Source: Cyathus striatus (lineage: Eukaryota > Basidiomycota > Agaricomycetes > Agaricales > Nidulariaceae). From it: 64,000 nucleotides of DNA. Location of the stretch: positions 1,426,001 to 1,490,000 of the forward strand of contig JAOVFP010000015.1 of NCBI GenBank assembly GCA_025738555.1, given 5' to 3'. Of this stretch, positions 1 through 11,603 are shown piece after piece. The notes under the pieces were generated by a model. It made no database searches. It was not told the DNA's origin and saw only the letters and a list, made by a program, of their open reading frames with translations. Each line of letters opens with the position of its first letter. Position 1 is the stretch's first letter. The position numbers and the translations under genes were made by a program.

Positions 1-1
1 T

Positions 2-163
2 GCCAATCATGCTCGTTTCATTGCTTCTGACTCTGACCTCGATTCTGATTCTGATGTGGAGACTTGTGAAGAGGGACATCTTGCCTTCTATGCCCAGGAT
101 ATTGACACTCACCCTGTTTCCAAATCAGGTTCTGTGGGGGCTAGAAAGGGATGGAAAGGATGA
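2..163 (+). mobile_element. C-terminal coding tail of an LTR retroelement (partial)
   Basis: An open frame enters from the left edge and ends at TGA 161-163. It is rich in Ser/Asp near its start (DSDLDSDSD) and is followed about 100 bp later by a purine-rich tract and an LTR-like sequence. I infer it is the end of a retroelement gag or pol gene from that position only. No catalytic motif lies in the window, so the superfamily (Copia or Gypsy) cannot be named. Confidence 0.4.
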
Positions 164-262
164 TGGGTTAAGGATTTTAGTTTCAGTGGGGGAGTATTTT
201 ATTGGTGTTTGTTTTATTTCTCTTTCACTCCCCTCTTCTCTGTGCCTCTCCCCGAGTGGGGG

Positions 263-457
263 TGTTAGAATCTGGGTGTTCATGTTGAGGCACAGCCGCA
301 TAGTTACATAATATAGTTACATAATCGTTCTCTGTATGTACGCGCATTGTAGTTTCTGTGCAATTCACGGCTTCGTCTGTCACTATTGTCAGTCAGCGTT
401 TTCAATCCGGTCTTCCTCCACGGTCAGCTCTTCAACTCTCCCCTTCTATTCTTGACA
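263..457 (+). mobile_element. Probable 3' LTR
   Basis: About 195 bp starting TGTTAGAATC and ending TTCTTGACA. It has the TG...CA ends of LTRs and directly follows a purine-rich tract (gagtggggg) that would serve as the plus-strand primer. Immediately to its right, homology to exon 3 of the NACHT gene family begins, so the retroelement interrupts NACHT copy A. The left target-site duplicate would lie outside the window, so the insertion cannot be confirmed from both sides. Confidence 0.55.
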
Positions 458-462
458 AGTAG

Positions 463-2217
463 CCTGTTGAAAATGTAAGTAATTTGAATATTGTTGAGTG
501 GCTGAAATGAACATCTCTAAAGGCCGAAAGAAATCAGGAATTTCCACAAATTTACTGTCTCTTCTATCAATGTGTTCGCACAAGCAGAAAAAAGCATAGT
601 ACCAGCCAACTATAAGACATTAGCTCTGATATATTCTGTAAAATATGATTACATACCATACTGTTCTGCTGTTTCAAATCTGAGCTGAGTTAGGAAATTT
701 ACACAGGATTGAGCAACATCTGCATGAGTTTTTTGGAGGTCCACATAGAAACATTTTGATCGTTCTTTTGTTATTATAAAGTCATAGAATGACTTGTGGT
801 GAAACTGAAACACAGAGAAACCACTGTAGGACTCATACCCTATTTTTATATCAATGAGGGAGTGAAGACTATTTAATGCAAAAAATGCTTCTCCTGGTGG
901 GAGGGATAATAGCTGTTCCACAACAAGAAATAATATATTTTGATTCCAATTCACATCTCTTATAATGGGATTTGATGATCATTTCCCCCAACCAGGATGA
1001 AATAATGGTTTTTCAAGGCGATTGTCATTGAGAACCCCCAATATGGCAAGTATATATCCCAATACTTTCATAGTTCTTTCAGGCTCCTCCACTCTGGACA
1101 ATATTTCATGGTAAAGGAGATCAAGGTCAGCAAGAGGAGACCTATTCTTGCTATCTCTGATTCCAAGCACAATTTCAAGTTGTGCATTAGAATTGTGGTG
1201 GGGACTAGAAATAAATTTCATCACTGTTGCTGCATAAATGAACTGCCCTGATGACTGCTCAACAAGTTTCCATATGCTTGATGGTGGTGGCCATGGTCTA
1301 GGCACAGATTTAAAAGCCACTTTGAATTGACAATCATTTAAAATATGCAAGAATCCACTCTCAAGCACAGTTTGAATATCTTGTGAGGTTCCTGAAACCC
1401 CAGACAATGAGATGAACTGTGTTGCAGAACCAATCTCCTTAGTGTCCCAGACTTCTTGCAAATAAAGTTCTGGTCTACTGGTGATGAAGAAGTCTAGAGG
1501 AAATCCATCATACTGAACAGCTTTTGCCAACAGTTGTAGAATTTCTATTTGCATTGTTTCATCAAGACATTCATCCAGTCCATCAATTACTATGGCACTC
1601 CTACCCACACAGTAGACAGGATGCTGACAAGATTTGATTAATTTGAGACAAGGTTCAACAATAAGCTTTTGAAATTGACTGCTAATGGATGCATCAAAAA
1701 CAAGTCATGGATTCAGCCAAATCTCTGCTGAAATGTATTCTGCAAGCACATTATTAAGCATTGCAAGCTGATATGCGATGGTAGTGAATAGTTTTTTTGC
1801 ATTGTTTCGATCTTGTGAATCTCTCCAGAAAAAGAAGCTCGCGCCAAGATATCCTGCTTGAGAAGCTTCCTCACAAACTGATCGTGCTATGGATGACTTC
1901 CCAGCGCCTGCTGGCCCATGTAGATACGTAATGCTAGTTTCTTTCTCAGGTTCTTTAATCCACTGATTGATATCGCTGAGAAGTTGTTTTCGAGTGTCTG
2001 GGTGACATTTGGGTGCATCACACTGTTCTCCCGAGTCATGAGTTGCACCACGGGCAACATATTGAAGAAGAAATTGTAGTGCTAGCAAAATGAATAAGTG
2101 TTCTATGAAGATATCTAGTCATGAGTATTGTGTACCATCTCTCTTGTTATCTTTTTGATTATCCACGAACGTTGCTCGATTTATGACAAAATTCGATGCA
2201 TTTGGGAAATATGACAT
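463..2217 (-). pseudogene. NACHT NTPase (NLR-like) copy A, broken and truncated
   Basis: Exon 1 starts at ATG 2217 (MSYFPNASNFVIN...). A GT-AG intron of about 55 nt with a CTCATGAC-type branch region follows, then exon 2 with Walker A (GPAGAGKS), the FFFWRDSQDRNN segment, Walker B (VIDGLDEC) and the ITSRPE motif. Exon 2 ends at 657, and an intron of 47 nt (656-610) leads into exon 3. Two in-frame stops disable it: TGA at 1705-1707 where paralogues have Arg (CGA), and TGA at 979-981 where a paralogue has Gly (GGA). Exon 3 is cut off near 463 by the LTR retroelement, so the C-terminal exons 4-5 are absent from the window. It is closest to copy B, including the upstream DNA. The role by family is a STAND-type switch ATPase of fungal non-self recognition. 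Confidence 0.85.
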
Positions 2218-3735
2218 GTTGCGGTGGAGAGTGCTAAGGTCCTACTGTCCAATTTTGAACGGCTCATATATAAACGGTTGGCCTCATGCTTTGCACATTG
2301 CAGCACCTAAAAATACACATCTTCCAAGACGTTTCGTGGTGTTATGCAACAATTCATAAAGTCGGATGCGTCCGAAAGTTCATTCAGCATTTCATTTTGT
2401 TCATCCTTACTATGTATCTAAGTCAGTCTGGTTCCACCATATTTTTGGATCGTACCTACTAAACTTCCGTGGCCGCTAGCTCAGCGTGTGTGACCGTGGC
2501 ATGGCACGTAAGTTGGTTGTACAGCCTCAATCCAAAACGTGCCAGGTGTCCATGAAGATATCAATGTCAGTACAGCGCCTGAATGTTTTGTACATTCCTA
2601 AAGATTAAGACGCTTCTACATCATTCTCAACTTATCCTATTCATGTAAACTCGATAGAGCACATATATTACTGGAGATCGATATATATTACTGGATAGAT
2701 ATATCTGTACCAGCCACGTCGTCTACAATCCTGGACTACACATGTCCACACCCGAATGCAGACATGTCGTCGAACTACGCATTGAAAACACGAAAATAGG
2801 CGGCAGCACCCATGCGTGAGTTCTCGCAGCTAGCCACAACTCGGTATTGATAACAGTGTCGGTGGCTTTTTGAGCAACGTCGATTCGGGAATAACTGAAC
2901 CGACATTTTCTCAGCGTTCAGAATACTATCCCGTCTCGTCGAACTTGTGGATTAGTAGTAACGTCCCAACTGTATGTTGCGAGCTTTCCGCATTGAGTTA
3001 GTCAAGATCTAAGGACGGATACAGATGGCTTTAGTTATTTTGACGATTGAATGAAAACAACCGGGACGGGGAAGGATGTCGATTAAAGATAGTAACTGAC
3101 GTGGGAGCGAAGATGATAGTTGATATGGTGTGGTTCTATCTTGTATTTTGTTATCGATGATCATAAAGTGATGTAGACAGTATGTAGGCGTGGTTTACTG
3201 AATCGAGATTTATGATTTTTTTGAGACATCCGTCAAATCCGGGGATCTAAGGTGATAGGGAAAGTAGTTAGCGGGCTAAGACTAATAGCGGCAATAAAAT
3301 CGAAGGAGCAATGCACAATACAATTTATATTTCAAAACAATGTTCTGGCGTGAGGGAGATGAACATTGGAAGGGGCGCAATCGAGACCAAATGTGCTGAT
3401 CGACTATCAGCCGCGATGTTATAGGGTATATAAGACGGTTTAGATGCGAGATGGAACAACATAAACCCTGTGAGCGGTATACTTAGCACTGTAAGCCAAA
3501 GTTGAGAGTTCCAGTAGTAATAACGGGAAAACATAGCACTGGCTGAGGAAGTCCGAAGGAAAGTCACGGTTTGAGGAATTTGAAGAATGCTGCCTAGTCG
3601 ATTATAAGTCAATCTCAGGCTTAAGGTCAAGGTACGGAGTAATTGGCGGTGATGCCAGCCTTTCGAAATTTTGCTCAGTTATTCGTAGATGGGTAGAAGT
3701 GTGTCGGGTACGTTCATGTTGACGTTAAACGAAAT
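2218..3735. other. Upstream region of NACHT A with repeated block U
   Basis: No intact gene is seen. A TATA-like stretch (catatataaac at about 2265-2276) lies 50-60 bp upstream of the NACHT A start and is conserved in the other copies. From about 3020 to 3690 there is a copy of block U, a sequence found at least seven times in the window. Its landmark is the minus-strand read GCTAACTACTTTCCCTATC followed by ACCTTAG, which resembles a branch point plus 3' splice site. The whole stretch is closely matched by 11604-13090, showing that A and B were duplicated together with their flanks. Confidence 0.6.
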
Positions 3736-5166
3736 GTCGGAAAAATCGTAAAAACCATATCAGTTGCTGACCTTCCTGATGGACTTATATGACGTGACCA
3801 GCTTCGGCGGCGAGATTTGTTTTCCAGCGGCAAGCATATCAGTTCACATAAGTTATAATCTTGCTTGACACGTAACTCCCTAGAATACATATCAGGTCTC
3901 ATTACTTATGATTATTTCAGACATGCTTCCCAAAGGCAAGCATATCAGAATATATCCCCTCTGAATATCTCTGGTATGACACTCTAGGCAGTAATATCAG
4001 GTTATGTCACGTATGGTCATTCTGGTAAGTTGCCTCAAGGTATGCATATCAGTTGCATATCAGATCATGTTACCTGTGGTCACTTCTATCTACATGATTA
4101 TACTCAGGACACGTATCAGGTCATATTATCATGTATTATACTCTGTTATACTGAACAAAGGTGGGTACATTGCAGGGCTTCACATAAAAATGTTGCGGGA
4201 ACTTAGTGTTTGCTTAGTGTTACCAACGTGCTCCTTCATACGGTCTCGGAGTTTGGATTCAGCGGTGGACACAGACAGACACGGACCTACAGTCTTCTGT
4301 TGTGAGCAACACCGTATGACGTTTGACTTAGGGACTCAGACAGGAACGTAACATTCGCCGGAACCGATTACGTTTCGTATTTCCGTAAAGTTGGATTCCA
4401 GACAAATTCCTGCTCCACCGGGTGGAGAGCATGGGTTCAAATGCTCCACAGCGCCACCTTGCAAATATGCATATAAGGGAGCAGGTTTTGACTTCTTAAG
4501 TACCATCCCCGCTCGCTTTCCCCTGCTCTCTGTCCCACTTCGGACTGTTTACTATCTAGTACAGTAGTACTAGCTTATTCTAGTGCTACTAGTGTTTTCA
4601 ACAAGGTGAGTTGATGATTACTTTTCGAGGCTATATCACCTTTCGTGCATTCACGGGTTAGGTAAGTTGTAGCACTTATTTTATTTGAGACATGTTTTCT
4701 CTTGCTTTGTTTGTGAAGTACGTAGTTTGGACGTAGCGGTAGCGTATATCTCAATAGCACGTAGTTGTAACTACATACCCAGTTTGTATAGTATTTCAGA
4801 GATATACATGTTGCTTTTATTGTGTAACAGGAGTGCATATACATCGGTCAATATCACGAATATAAAGTGGAATCTTGTGGTCAAGTCTAATAGCAGTGCT
4901 GCCTTCACTGACAATGTTGATCATTCTTGATATATGCTTGTCTATAAGAAATAGCGGATAAGGTGATTATTGAACCATTTCTCCCTGATCAAAAGTACCA
5001 CGCCATATCGTAACCATCACTGTAATCATTAGATATAATACTGACTATAATGAAAAGACCGGATAAGTTGATTACTGAACCATATCTACCCCCCAGAATC
5101 CTGATGACCTGATATGGCCTGATATATTCATACCTGGGCAAATATTGTTTTCTCGATTTTTCCGAC
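3736..5166. mobile_element. Non-autonomous DNA transposon with ATATCAGG subterminal repeats
   Basis: A 1431 bp insertion bounded by a perfect 13 bp inverted repeat, GTCGGAAAAATCG at the left and its complement at 5154-5166. The left arm holds many copies of a catATCAGg/t motif (3760-4110). The same motif appears in reverse orientation just inside the right end (5098-5132). The sister locus near 13110 lacks the insert and reads straight from gttgaaacgaaacg into tctgagaaagc. Flanks show an imperfect duplication, ttaaacga on the left and ttaaaacga on the right. No transposase is seen; small ORFs inside look random. Superfamily is undetermined. Confidence 0.75.
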
Positions 5167-5317
5167 TTAAAACGACGGAGTCTGAGAAAGCATGAGACGC
5201 GTCTGGGCCCTGGCCGCGCGTCTTGAAGGTGATCCTAAAGGTTACGTAATTCAACGTTGAGTATTACGTCTCCGTCTTCCTGTTCTAAGTTTAACAACTG
5301 TTCTTCTAGTTTGCGCC

Positions 5318-6935
5318 ATGCCGACGTTTGGACACAGCAACTTCCAGTATCTGCATCGTCTACTACCTTCCACTAGCTCGCCACCTGCAATGGATGACAT
5401 TACATCAGCTATGGCGCCGACAAGCTCCCTTCGTTCTTTACCACCATAATGTAATGTGCATAGCACTGCAACTGTTGTGTTCTTCGCTCTACCCACACCT
5501 TACATACTCCAGCCATATTCAATGTCCAGTTCGCTCCTACCGCACGCACTTTTGGCTGAGGGATCCACAAGAGACTTCAGCTTTATTCCCCGGTTTGCTC
5601 GCTCCATTGTCGGAAGGTGCGGCCTTCGCCGACTCGACCTGCACGACTCTCAGCATGGAAATATCGAGATATTGCGCCCTCCGGTAATGGTGAGATTTGC
5701 ATTCCCATGCAGGAGCTTGACACCGGTGTCCCTATGAGCACCAACTACCCCAATTGGACTGCGAATAGCGTCAGCGATGGGCGCCTCCCTCGCGATGCGC
5801 CGAGGCATAATAGCAGGAGTTGGAGTCCCGGAAGGGATGGTCGTGAAGGGTAAGTTTTATTTTTTCGTTTTAGGGGTTGCGAGTTGCTGATGTGGTCGGG
5901 ACTTTTAGGAGTGGCGGAAAAGAGGGCAGCACGAACCTGGGGAACATACAAGATTGACACTAGCAAGCTCGAGGCTACGTTTGCGAAGATAGGTAGGGTG
6001 AGTATTCATTATCTTGTTTTTGTTGCATTCGTGTAGGTGGACTACAGCGTCCTCTGCTTGAGGTACCACCGAGTATCTACCTTCTTGTCCTATGCTCGCA
6101 TCCTGCCCTACCTTTTCTCCTCGTATCTCGCCCTTCTTCTCCTTCTGGTTCCCCCTTTCTTACTCTCTCCTCTTACCTTCTCTTACCCTCTCCTCTCAGC
6201 CTACCTTTTCTCTCACCCTTTCGCTTTCATACCTTCCTTACCTTAGCTTCCCCTCTCAATCTTTGCTGTCATCCTCTTCGCTTGTGTACTTCATACTCAC
6301 GCGTCGTCCTACAGGTCAAAAAGGCCTCAGTCATGTACGACTCCCACACCATCGATACGCGCCATCTCGAGGATATGTTTGCGAAGGTTGGTAGGGTGAG
6401 TGTTCATTCATTCCTTATTCCTTCGTATATGCGGGCTACAGCATCCTCTTGCTTGCTTATTCGATTATTTCATCCTTTCTTCTCACCCTTTCCTCTCGCC
6501 TCTCTCCTTATCATCTTTTTTTTTCCCTGCCTTCTCTTCTTACCCACCCTCCACTCTCTCTCCTACCTTTCCTCCTCTCCTTTCTCCTCTCCTTTCTCCT
6601 CTCCTTTCTCCTCTCCTTTCTCCTCTCCTTTCTCCTCTCCTTTCTCCTCTCCTTTCTCCTCTCCTTTCTCCTCTCCTTTCTCCTCTCCTTTCTCCTCTCC
6701 TTTCTCCTCTCCTTTCTCCCCACCCCCCGCCCTCTCACCCCCCCCTCTGACTCTTTCATGTCATCTTTATCCGTAACCTTATACTCACACCTCTCACAGG
6801 TCAAAAAGGCCTCAGTCACATACGACCCCACACGCTCGAGTCTCGCGGCTTCGGGCTCGTGACGATGGAGACGGCTGATGAAGCCAACGCTGCCATTACC
6901 ACCCGCAACGCTATTGAGATTGTAAGAAAGGTCGT
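5318..6935 (+). pseudogene. Tra2/SR-like RNA-binding protein remnant, copy R1
   Basis: A first exon starts at ATG 5318 (MPTFGHSNFQYLHRLLPS). A Ser/Arg-type segment follows at about 5755-5850 (SPGRDGREG then GTAAGT), then an RNP2-side exon near 5940-6000 (LEATFAKIGR then GTGAGT). A hybrid exon at about 6315-6395 joins VKKASVMYD to an LEDMFAKVGR end. A last RRM exon at about 6800-6930 reads VKKASVTYDP, then GFG-like FGLVTMETADEANAAIT in a shifted frame. The parts match the RRM of Tra2-type splicing regulators, which bind pre-mRNA in the nucleus. Stops (for example TAA after SLRSLPP) and frame changes make it non-functional. Introns are extremely pyrimidine-rich on the plus strand. Confidence 0.65.
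6573..6720 (+). repeat. 12-bp polypyrimidine minisatellite (CTCCTTTCTCCT)n
   Basis: About twelve near-perfect copies of a 12 bp C/T-only unit lie within an intron of the Tra2-like remnant R1. All six frames stay open across it (Ser-Pro-Phe-Ser on plus, Lys-Glu-Arg-Arg on minus), which produces long but meaningless ORFs. One strand is pure pyrimidine and the other pure purine, so H-DNA is possible. Confidence 0.95.
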
Positions 6936-7159
6936 TACTATTGAAAATCTTCACATTTTTTCCCACAGGAAGTAATTGGTACATAACATTCCATTACTTA
7001 TGTTCTTGCCTCACCCCACCAAATACTATCAAGTTACAAACTGTGATATATCACATAGACTACCATTTATTAACCTGTATACAAAATTTAAAAAGCAGAA
7101 CAAATTACAATTGTAAATAATTGATTCTGAAATCAATAAAGCAAGAAAGTACCACTACT

Positions 7160-9016
7160 GTATGCATCTCATTGATAGCCCAGGACATGCCTTGGTGGGG
7201 CATAATCTTATGTTGTAGCAAAATATCCACAGTAATTTAAATTGCCATTCTTAGCTGCATCTTGTGCTTTTAAAAATACCTTCTGCCATATATTAATAAT
7301 GCTCTCAGGAGGATCTGGTAAATTCTACAAAATTTTGGTCAGAAATTATTCATGATACTAGTGAAGTGAATAATACCATTAGATAACCCAATAAATAATT
7401 TTCTGCCTGATGAGTAAGACATTTGTTAAGATAATCTTTTTCATGAAATTCTTGAGCTGCAGACTCCAGTGCCTTTAGAAGTGCAGGTGTTGCACTTTGT
7501 TTTTTATCAAGCAGGGACTTGGTCCACACTTTCAACAGAGAGTAATCCCACCAAATATCCTGGTGTTGCAATAGTGAACAATGAATTAAGGTGATGTGTG
7601 CATCTGCATAGTCATCTGATGTGCAATGAAAAATTCCAGAAAACTGAGAATTTAACATAAATATCAAAAAGGTCCTCCAATAGTTTGTACTCCAAACAGT
7701 ATTGATATTGAACTGCATTTCATGGAATGATATGAAATCAGGAATAATTCCTGTATAGGACAGACTATATTTGGTCAGGTAAGATAAGGGGATGATGACA
7801 TGTAAAGCAACCAATTGCTTTATGACAAAATTATTGTTATATGATTTTAAATGTTTAAGCCAAAGAGGAAAGATAATTGATTTGCAAAGTATGTGAATAT
7901 GCTGATGTGGTATCTAAAGAAAAGAAGTATCAGAATCAATTACCTATCCAATAAAAGTGGAAGTAGTGGGACTATTTACCTGATGAGGCCCAAGCCATAA
8001 CTCATTCATGAATTGAAGAATATTCACAGATGGTGAGCAGTCATTCACAAGGGCTTCAGTAAACTCTACAGCTTTAAGATTCTTCAAAAGCCCAATAATG
8101 TTAGTGGCATTTTGAATATTGTTGGGTGGATGAGAAGAATATCTCTAAAGGCCTGAAGGAATCAGGAATTTCCACATATTTACTGCTTCTGTTCATGTGT
8201 TTTACCAAGCAAAAAAAAGCATAGAACCAGCCAACTATAAGACATTAGCTTTGATATCTTCTGTAAAATATAATTACATACCATACTGTTCCACTGTTTC
8301 ATATCTGAGCTGAGTTAGGAAATTTACACAGGACTGAGCCACATCTGTATGAGTTTCTTTGACATCTACATAAAAACATTTTGATCGTTCCTTTGTGATT
8401 AAAAAGTCATGGAATGACTTGTGGTGAAACTGAAACATAGAGTGATCACTGTAAGAGTCAGATCTCATATTTAGATCAATGAGAAAATGAAGGTTATTTA
8501 ATGAAAAAAATGCTTCTCCTGGTGGGAGGGATAATAGCTGTTCCACAACAAGAAATAGTCTATTTACATTCCAATTCACTACCATTGTAATGGGATCTGA
8601 TATATCATCTATGTTGGGGTGTAATTTAACATCCATTATGGCAAGCATATATCCCAATACTTTCATAGTTCTTTCAGGCTCCTCCACTCTGGACAATATC
8701 TCATGGTAAAGGAGGTCAAGATCTGCAAGAGGAGAGCTATTCTTACTATCTCGTATTCCAAGCACAATTTCAAGCTGTGCATTGGGATTGTGATGGGGAC
8801 TTGAAATAAACTTCATCACTGTTGCTACATAAATGAACTGCCCTGAAGACCGCTCAACAAGTTTCCATATGCTTGATGGTGATGGCCATGGTCTATGGAC
8901 AGATTTAAAAGCCACTTTGAATCGACAATCATTTAAAATATGTGAAAATCCACTCTCAAGCACAGTTTGAATATCTTGTGAGATTCCTGAAACCCCAGAC
9001 AATGAGATAAAGAATA
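7160..9016 (-). pseudogene. NACHT NTPase copy B, 3' part (exon 2 second half to exon 5)
   Basis: Continues the copy B gene after a 1.8 kb insertion. It contains the rest of exon 2 (SLSGVSGISQDIQTV onward, with SSGQFIYVATVMKFI, LSLPPGEAFFSLNNL and FHHKSFHDFL) ending at 8282. An intron 8281-8235 follows, then exon 3 (from 8234), exon 4 (7913-7377) and exon 5 (from 7324). Exon 3 has a deletion relative to paralogues that causes a stop soon after SKCH. Exon 5 lacks one T in TATTTTTGC, so the frame stops at TAA 7208-7210 before the CPTKAC motif. The 5'ss of intron 3 is a good CAG/GTAAAT. The gene is clearly dead, with three independent lesions including the insertion. Confidence 0.85.
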
Positions 9017-10794
9017 GGGCCAGCAAGCGGCAGAGCCCACTACCAGCTTAAATGTCAAAAGGACAAGTGCTAACATTTAATAGTAAGTATTACAACTCAT
9101 GAACTTATACAATGTAGGTTCCATTAGTGAGATCATCTATACCTTCCATTTCCTATCTTTTTCATCATTCCGCATGTTATTCAAGTTCCCTAAAGTTTGT
9201 AGTGCATCTCTAGTCAAAGTAACTGTCCTTAGACAACTCTTGTATGTGTTAAAGTGGGCAGTGGAGGCAATGCAAGAAATGGAATAGTGCATTGAAAGGG
9301 GGGAAGATACAGAACAGGATCATATAACACCGGTACCTCATCACTCTTCTGGTATTCGAATGATTACAGGAAACCAAACTGTAGTATAATCCAAAAGGGG
9401 TATAGCTATCATATTAATGCATGTTAGATGGGTATTATAGGGTTTAAAGAACAAAACTTGTTGGTTATGTGAGACAAATGTGATACTCATACAATTATAT
9501 GAGACAGTAACTGGTGGAGAATGAAGACAAGAAGTGCTATCAGACTTTCTCAAAGAGGAGTCACAGGGGTCAGAATGACAACTTGGTGAGATGTGGATGT
9601 GGATGACTTGAGTTTATGTGTTGAAGTTAAAACATGCATAGCAGGACTGATATTGTCACAGAGTAAGACCAATTAAGTAACCAACTCGTAGTAGTGGTCT
9701 ACAGACAGCAGCATGAGTTCCAACATGCAAACCAATGCATATTACTTATGTTTCAGCTGAAAGGTGTCGGGGCGAATGGAGAAACCGGATGGTGCATACA
9801 TGACTCCTTTTCATTGTTCAATAACAAGCCGCCCAATAAATAATGATGAATATGAGATGAAAAGGTCGAGGAGGAGGATGAGCTGCAGGAAGCAGGACAT
9901 CATCGAGTTTAATTTGTCACTTCAAGTCCAATCCATGCACTCCAGCAACAGATTAGTCGATAAATGGAACAATTTGAGAAGATATTGTTAAAATTGCTTT
10001 CCTGGTGAAAATGATCATAAGTAACAGTGAGCACCTGGTCACAGCCATCACAGGAATTCAGAGAGGGCCCCATCCAATAACATACTATCCATTAATGGGT
10101 CAAAGAGGCCCATGGTCTCAGTGCGTTTCCGAAATAGTTCGATGATCACAGCTTGGCAAAAAAAATGGCTGGTGGGAGTTGAACCTCGTGAGGAACATGG
10201 GATGTCCATGCATGAGGCTGGGATAATTAGCATTGCTCATGGTACAAGAGTGGTGAGATTAGCTATGATAGACTGATGGAGGGACATCCAAGTTGGTACA
10301 CAAGTAATGTGAAATAAGTAACCAGGTAATGACTATGTACCATTTATCGCATCCAATCCAACCTATCTTCAGCTTCAGTATTTAATCATGTTTGCCACTT
10401 AAGGTCTGACGATCTGACATTCAACCTCCAACAAACGACTTTCCAATGATCTTCTGTGAGTTACCGCTGAGTTACCGTGACTCGTGAGGAAGAAGGCATG
10501 TCACGCCATTGACTAAGTCAGCAGAAAGTACTTTGAGTAATGCGCATATTGGTGAAACGATATGTCTTCAAAGCAGAATACATATGATAAAGGATAAGAT
10601 GACAGTGTATGGTTAGCACTTCAGTGCTCAGTGGTCATACTTTCCATGTAATAGTTGACCAGTCACAAGCGTCACACAAACCCAGAAACCGAAACGGCTC
10701 CAGCCAATCAAGTTGAGATCTTATCCAAGATCCTCAAATTACCATATCTGGTGGCCCAAAGGTCCCTAATACCCAACTACCTTAAAAGGTAGTG
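9017..10794. mobile_element. Insertion (about 1.8 kb) splitting NACHT copy B
   Basis: Copy B reads caatgagata at the left and gaactgtg at the right, whereas copies A and D read continuously across the same point, so about 1.78 kb is inserted. The right end carries CCTTaaAAGG-type hairpin DNA (actacctt, aa, aaggtagt). The 9-mer CCCACTACC about 24 bp inside the left end is matched in inverse orientation by ggtagtggg at the right end. A 5 bp target duplication with one mismatch (ataaa/atgaa) is possible. Four short ORFs inside (60-75 aa) are not recognised. It is neither a clear LTR (no TG...CA) nor a Helitron (no CTRR end). Confidence 0.6.
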
Positions 10795-11603
10795 GGAATG
10801 AACTGTGTTTCAGAACTAATCTCCTTAGTGTCCCAGACTTCTTGCAGATAAAGTTCTGGTCTACTGGTGATGAAGAAGTCTAGAGGAAATCCATCATACT
10901 GAACAACTTTTGCCAGGAGTTTTAGAATTTCTATTTGCATTGTTTGATCAAGACATTCATCCAGTCCATCAATTATTATGGCACTCCTACCCACACTGTA
11001 GAGGGGATGTTGACAAGATTCAATCAATTTGAGACAAGGCTCAACAATAAGTTTTTGAAATTGATGGCCAATAGGAGCATCATAAACAAGTCGTGGATTT
11101 AGCTGTATTTCTGCTGAAATATGTTCTGAAAGCATGTCATTAAGCATGGAAAGCTGATATGCAATAGTAGTAAATAGCTTCTTTGCATTGTTCCGATCTT
11201 GTGAACCTCTCCAAAAAAAGAAGCTGGCACCAAGATAACCTGCTTGAGAAGCTTCCTCGCAAACAGATCGCGCTATGGATGACTTCCCAGCACCTGCAGC
11301 CCCATGTAGATATATAATTCCAGTTTCTTTGTCAGGTTCTTTAATCCACTTATTTATATCACTGAGAAGTTGTTTTCGAGTCTCTGGATGACATTTAGGT
11401 GCATCATACTGTTCTCCCGAGTCATGAGTTGCACCATGGGCAACATATTGAAGAAGAAGTTGTAGTGCTAGCAGAATGAATAAGTGTTCTATGAAGATAT
11501 CTAGTCATGAGTATTGTGTACCATTTCTCTTGTTATCTTTTTGATTATCCACGAACATTGCTTTGTTTATGACAAAATTTGATGCATTTGGGAAATATGA
11601 CAT
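10795..11603 (-). pseudogene. NACHT NTPase copy B, 5' part (exon 1 and NACHT core)
   Basis: Start ATG 11603 (MSYFPNASNFVINKAMFVDN). A phase-1 intron begins GTACACAATACTC and ends GCTAG. Exon 2 then holds the Walker A region (here GAAGAGKSSIARSV, with Pro replaced by Ala), FFFWRGSQDRNN, Walker B IIIDGLDEC and ITSRPE. The frame is open up to the insertion at about 10794. Together with 7160-9016 this was one gene. It is near-identical to copy A in sequence and flank. Confidence 0.85.

Noticed and set aside
6282..6984. Long Ser/Pro/Phe-rich and Lys/Arg/Glu-rich ORFs on both strands
   Set aside because: They are produced by the 12-bp minisatellite, which is open in every frame.
9017..10794. Helitron as identity of the NACHT B insertion
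   Set aside because: A TC start and a hairpin are present in one orientation but at the wrong end, and no CTRR terminus or A/T insertion pattern fits.
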